Shown here: positions 32,101 through 34,693 of the stretch, in pieces
Position numbering within the stretch: the stretch's first letter is position 1
Layout of the letters: each line of letters starts with the position of its first letter
Source: Ureaplasma sp. Hg2
GTDB lineage: Bacteria; Bacillota_I; Bacilli_A; Mycoplasmatales; Mycoplasmoidaceae
NCBI GenBank assembly: GCA_021378525.1
Contig: JAACJW010000011.1
Span: 1-34,693, forward strand
DNA length: 34,693 bases
Reading direction: 5' to 3'
Program-made: the position numbers and the translations under genes
Notes under the pieces: generated by a model
Told to the model about the DNA's origin: nothing
Seen by the model: only the letters and a program-made list of their open reading frames with translations
Databases searched by the model: none

Positions 32101-33047
32101 ACTTTGTAGCTTTGTGATTTTAAATGTCCATCAATCATAACGTTTGTCTTGAAGCTAATACTTACTTTAATTGAACCCGCTTTTAAATTAGGTGTAAAAG
32201 TTATATCTGGTATGCTAGGATAGTCATCTTTATATTTTTGATCAATATGCATTCAATGTTCTCACGCATATTCTTTAGTAAAGGAGCTATCGTTCACGTA
32301 CAATGATTTATCATGCGCGTTAGGTTCGATTCAATTAAATTCGTGAGTTGTAACGGGAGTTTTAAAATTAGAGTATGTTTTAGAAGCGCTAGTCTCCATG
32401 ACGCCCTCAACTGAAACCGCCTCTTTAAAAGTGATGCCAACTTTAACTTCGCTGGTTGATTTAGTTTTTGTAAGCGTTATATCAGGAATACCTTTATATT
32501 TATCCTTATAACCTTGATCTATTTTCATTCAGTTATTTCATACATAATCCTTAGTGAATAAGGCATCATCAGCATAACGATTTAAATCTGATGCAGATGG
32601 CCCGGTTCAGTTAAAATTATAAACTCCAGGTTTTTTTATTTCTAATCCACTTATATTGGTGGATACCGAAGTTACACTCTCCGATAGATAAGAAACATTA
32701 GCTGAATTAGCAAAGGTAACATTAAGGGATAAAGTCCCTGCTTTGTCATCTTGATTGCTTATCTTAATAGATGGAGCCTCATATTTTTTATTATATTCGG
32801 GGTCACCCTTTGTAGCGGCATCAATTGAATATCAATATTTAGATATATAGTTAGGTTTTACTTCTGATGGTAAAATAGTCTTCTTATTCGTATCGTCATC
32901 AAAGGTTCAATTAAAGTTGAATTTTTCACTATCTACTTTGTTAGAATTATCTGACGATTTCGAAGCACAAGACGTAGCTAATAATATTGGAGCACCAATA
33001 AGCAATGTTGAAAATGCTACTAATGCGATACTTTTTTTAATATTCAT
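29184..33047 (-). CDS. GH18 chitinase lipoprotein 2
   Basis: 1287 residues, same plan as chitinase 1: lipobox LATSC (C27), N-terminal modules (six here), Pro-rich linker TPPPP, two accessory domains and a C-terminal GH18 barrel with RRTGYYPDW, MSIGGWS, DNVDIDWE (catalytic E977), MSYDMHGSFD and GGAFYTRGF. The length difference of 91 residues equals about one module. The catalytic halves are much more alike than the modules, with nucleotide runs identical for 30-35 bases. It is expected to be an anchored exochitinase or endochitinase; the mode cannot be told. The ribosome site aaggagg lies 8 bases before the ATG. The upstream 400-base region carries a candidate operator and an oppositely oriented small RNA gene. 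Confidence 0.92.
31250..32945 (-). repeat. Six Lipoprotein_17-like modules of chitinase 2
   Basis: Modules 2-6 share the core NWxxIDQxY-x-x-KY, a [GS]-x-P start of a strand, and closing GF. The first module is the diverged counterpart of chitinase 1's first. Boundaries are approximate. Confidence 0.65.
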
Positions 33048-33186
33048 TGTATGGTCCTCCTTGAAAAAGACGGTATATTTTTATTGCAAATGATGCAAAT
33101 GGGATATACTTATCCACTTTAATTGTAATTTTATAAATTTAATATGTAAAATGATACGTATTGTTTTGAGCAACAATTTAAACCAA

Positions 33187-33205
33187 GTTATATTTACAAT
33201 ATAAC
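33187..33205. promoter_or_regulatory. Candidate operator, 8-3-8 inverted repeat
   Basis: GTTATATT-tac-AATATAAC is a perfect inverted repeat about 140 bases upstream of chitinase 2 and about 80 bases from the small-RNA promoter. Its size suits a dimeric regulator such as the adjacent GntR-type protein; binding is not shown. In AT-rich DNA such repeats also arise by chance. Confidence 0.35.
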
Positions 33206-33282
33206 GGTTTTTATATATCACCCTTAACAACAAAAAATATACTTAAAAATAAATAATCAAACTAAAAAAAACATAATAACTG

Positions 33283-33311
33283 TTGACATTGATTTTTAAA
33301 CATAGTATATT
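33283..33311 (+). promoter_or_regulatory. Promoter of the small RNA gene
   Basis: TTGACA (33283-33288) and TATATT (33306-33311) with the ideal 17-base spacing. No coding start follows on this strand. Confidence 0.8.
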
Positions 33312-33317
33312 TAAAGA

Positions 33318-33393
33318 GCAGGGGGAACATGGATGTCCATCCGTGCCAACCAGATCTTTAGCAGTTAATAGCATGACTATTAACTCTTTTTTT
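33318..33393 (+). ncRNA. Orphan small RNA gene, about 75 nt
   Basis: Starts about 7 bases after the -10 box and ends at an intrinsic terminator. The predicted fold has a 5' hairpin (GG-aa-CATGGA at 33324-33333 with TCCGTG-CC at 33340-33347, loop TGTCCA, one G-U pair), a single-stranded linker containing AACCAGATCTTTAGC, and the terminator stem. There is no start codon with a ribosome site and no reading frame through it. It lacks the SRP RNA core GGTCAGGTCCGGAAGGAAGCAGC in part or whole, and is too short for tmRNA or RNase P. The GC content is clearly higher than its surroundings, as expected for a structured RNA. Family unknown; it might act as a regulatory RNA, and its neighbours are chitinase 2 and the GntR-type gene. 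Confidence 0.7.
33363..33393 (+). terminator. Intrinsic terminator of the small RNA
   Basis: A perfect 9-bp stem AGTTAATAG/CTATTAACT with a CATGA loop, followed by c and seven T. Confidence 0.9.
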
Positions 33394-33422
33394 ATACTAT
33401 TTGCCTAAATGAGGTAAATTAA

Positions 33423-33450
33423 AACGCGTTTACAAATTATTGAACGCGTT
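33423..33450 (-). terminator. Terminator of the GntR-type gene
   Basis: AACGCGTT occurs twice (33423-33430 and 33443-33450), each a self-palindrome, so the pair forms an 8-bp stem with a 12-base loop. On the minus strand ttttaattt follows. It begins 5 bases after the stop. Confidence 0.65.
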
Positions 33451-33455
33451 ATCTT

Positions 33456-34178
33456 TTAATTGGTTATTAATTTTTTATATTGGTGAGAAACAATCATATC
33501 GTCCAAAGCAGGCATAATAATTTTACCAATTTCGATTAAATTATTATCGAGATCATAGAAGGTTGAATATTTAATGAATAAATAATCACTGACTTTTAAT
33601 AGCTCGGGGAAAATGTTTCTATTAGGGACGTATTTTATAATTGTATTTCTTTTGCAGATGGCAACATCATTACGACTTCAAAATTGTGAATTGCCTTGTT
33701 TAAGATCATACTTATTAATATTAGGAATCGATTTAGAATTAATACCAATATGTAATATTTCCTTAATTCGATTGTTCTTATAGGTAAAAGTTTTTGAAAC
33801 AAAGGTAAATTTTTCATCGATAGCCTGGTTATCATTTAATTTGGCAAAGATTTGATAATCTTCATCGTTAAATAAATTTTGACCATCACTAATAATTTTA
33901 ACTTCGGCTGGCGTACTTCCTAGGACATAAGTTTCACTTTTAATAATATTGTCGTAGTCAAAGGGTTTAACAAAGTAACCTAAATTTGATTTAGCTTCAA
34001 TTACCCCATTATAAATAAGCTTTAATAAGACGTTATGAATTAATGTCTTAGACGTATCAAATTTTATCGCGAACCATCTTTCGCTCGGGATTTTATAACC
34101 TATATCTCATTCCTTTATTTGAATTTTAAGTAAGATATATTTTAAAATTTTTGCTTCAATGCAACTTATATTTTTCAT
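33456..34178 (-). CDS. GntR-family transcriptional regulator (HutC/UTRA type)
   Basis: 240 residues, typical for HutC-subfamily regulators, with two TGA Trp. The N-terminal winged helix carries the family signature: a G-Y-K-I-PSER segment (PSER at 31-34), the recognition-helix region DTSKTLIHNVLLKLIYNGVI (family SRxTVRxALxxLxxEGLI, with Lys in place of the usual Arg) and the wing GYFV at 67-70. Residues about 85-240 have the beta-rich layout of a UTRA ligand domain; UTRA regulators often sense phosphosugars such as GlcNAc-6-P. Next to two chitinase genes, control of amino-sugar use is a sensible but unproven guess. No strong ribosome site precedes ATG 34178. It is divergent from the Cys-rich peptide gene. 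Confidence 0.8.
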
Positions 34179-34251
34179 ATTAATATTTTACATTCAAAGT
34201 ATAATATATGGTTAAGTATTTAGATATTTTAAGCAGAAATTAAAAAAGCAG

Positions 34252-34257
34252 TATAAT
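34252..34257 (+). promoter_or_regulatory. -10 box of the Cys-rich peptide gene
   Basis: TATAAT, 23 bases before the ATG; no recognisable -35 at the right distance (TATTTT-AAG region). The short distance implies a leader of about 16-18 bases. Confidence 0.45.
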
Positions 34258-34280
34258 GGAAATGATAAGGAGGTGAGATT

Positions 34281-34406
34281 ATGAGTAATAAAAAATGTGC
34301 ATGTGAATGCAAAGACGACAAATGTGGTTGCAACGAAGGCAAATGCCAATGTAAAGAAGACAAATGCGATTGTAAAGAAAGCAAATGCGATTGCAATTGT
34401 AAATAA
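34281..34406 (+). CDS. Metallothionein-like cysteine-rich peptide, 41 residues
   Basis: Twelve of 41 residues are Cys, mostly in CxC pairs, with Lys, Asp and Glu between and no aromatic or large hydrophobic residues. From residue 11 on it is built of seven-residue units of the type D/E-x-K-C-x-C-K/N, four copies, coded by 21-base near-repeats. Composition and spacing are those of metallothionein-type thiolate metal binders (zinc, copper or cadmium); no known bacterial family is recognised. The ribosome site aaggaggtga is optimal, 7 bases before the ATG, suggesting high expression, and a very strong terminator follows. No stop-codon recoding is needed. Role in metal storage or stress is inferred from composition. 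Confidence 0.8.
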   Translation: MSNKKCACECKDDKCGCNEGKCQCKEDKCDCKESKCDCNCK

Positions 34407-34452
34407 TTGAAGACACTTATGTTAATACAAATGTATAAATAACATAAGCGAT

Positions 34453-34496
34453 ATAATAAAAAAATAAACGAATTTAATCGTTTATTTTTTTATTAT
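34453..34496. terminator. Strong terminator after the Cys-rich peptide gene
   Basis: A perfect 19-bp stem (34453-34471 with 34478-34496; core ATAAACGA/TCGTTTAT) and a 6-base loop. The long A-run and T-run make it usable on both strands. The following 34497-34686 is AT-rich with no gene seen. Confidence 0.9.
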
Positions 34497-34686
34497 GATA
34501 TACATATATGTTAACAAAACTTAATACGCTGTCATGCTTTTGTGTTCTCTAATAAATTTCAAATATGCAAATGAATTTCAAATACGGCAAAATATATTAT
34601 TATATAATAAAAATAGTGACTTACATAAGTGAGCACCTATTTATTATATTTTTTAAGCAAATATAATTTTTATAAAGGCAATTAAA

Positions 34687-34693
34687 ATGAAAA
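34687..34693 (+). CDS. Possible start of a further gene (cut by window end)
   Basis: ATGAAAA follows ataaaggcaatta, an acceptable ribosome site. Only two codons are visible, so nothing can be said about the product. MK-starts are common in this genome's lipoproteins. Confidence 0.3.

Noticed and set aside
27345-32945. CRISPR array suspected from repeated blocks
   Set aside because: The repeats are coding modules of about 90 codons in the chitinase lipoproteins; no short direct repeats with uniform spacers are found in the window.
1638-33047. Many adjacent short ORFs that look like broken genes or pseudogenes
   Set aside because: Every break examined is a TGA in the same frame, with homology continuing through it. 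Reading UGA as Trp restores full-length genes.
33318-33393. Small RNA as SRP (4.5S) RNA, a tRNA or a known riboswitch
   Set aside because: The SRP core sequence, tRNA arms and recognisable aptamer motifs are absent, and no gene follows on the same strand.

Overview
This AT-rich window comes from a mollicute that reads UGA as tryptophan (genetic code 4). Nearly every long gene carries in-frame TGA codons, and homology continues straight through them (uvrA at 4562 and 5396, prfA near 10405, both chitinases throughout), so apparently short standard-code ORFs are fragments of intact genes. Signal peptides end in mollicute-type lipoboxes (TSC). Two secreted-type chitinases suggest an arthropod- or invertebrate-associated lineage such as Spiroplasma/Entomoplasma relatives; the genus cannot be fixed from the sequence alone.

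Left part, 1-7.4 kb (+ strand): the 3' half of galE, an Abi_2/AbiF-type HEPN protein, a leucine-rich-repeat lipoprotein, then a tight run of a NUDIX hydrolase, uvrA and guaC. A bidirectional terminator separates this from the housekeeping block 7.5-11.9 kb (- strand): a YtpR-like tRNA-binding-domain protein, rpmE, prfA, prmC, tsaC and an rpiB with an unusual C-terminal extension. prfA, prmC, tsaC and rpiB overlap or nearly touch. A DegV-family gene diverges at 12.0 kb.

Middle part, 12.9-15.4 kb: gene-poor DNA with a 36-residue lysine-rich peptide gene, a seven-helix membrane protein and, convergent to it across a perfect 30-bp inverted repeat, an acidic-repeat protein.

Right part, 15.6-34.7 kb: a glycan-use and surface-protein region. 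It holds a GH1 6-phospho-beta-glycosidase, a convergent GH38 alpha-mannosidase-like protein whose expected nucleophile Asp is Asn, an APC amino-acid permease, a 1083-residue modular lipoprotein, two tandem paralogous GH18 chitinase lipoproteins, a GntR/UTRA-type regulator and a 12-cysteine metallothionein-like peptide. The chitinases share a closely conserved catalytic half but differ by one N-terminal module. Between chitinase 2 and the regulator lies a well-formed orphan small-RNA gene (consensus promoter, 5' hairpin, intrinsic terminator) and a candidate operator. A plausible reading is that anchored chitinases release chito-oligosaccharides at the cell surface, the intracellular glycosidases process imported sugars, and the GntR protein senses a phosphosugar. 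No sugar transporter is seen in the window, so that link is inference.
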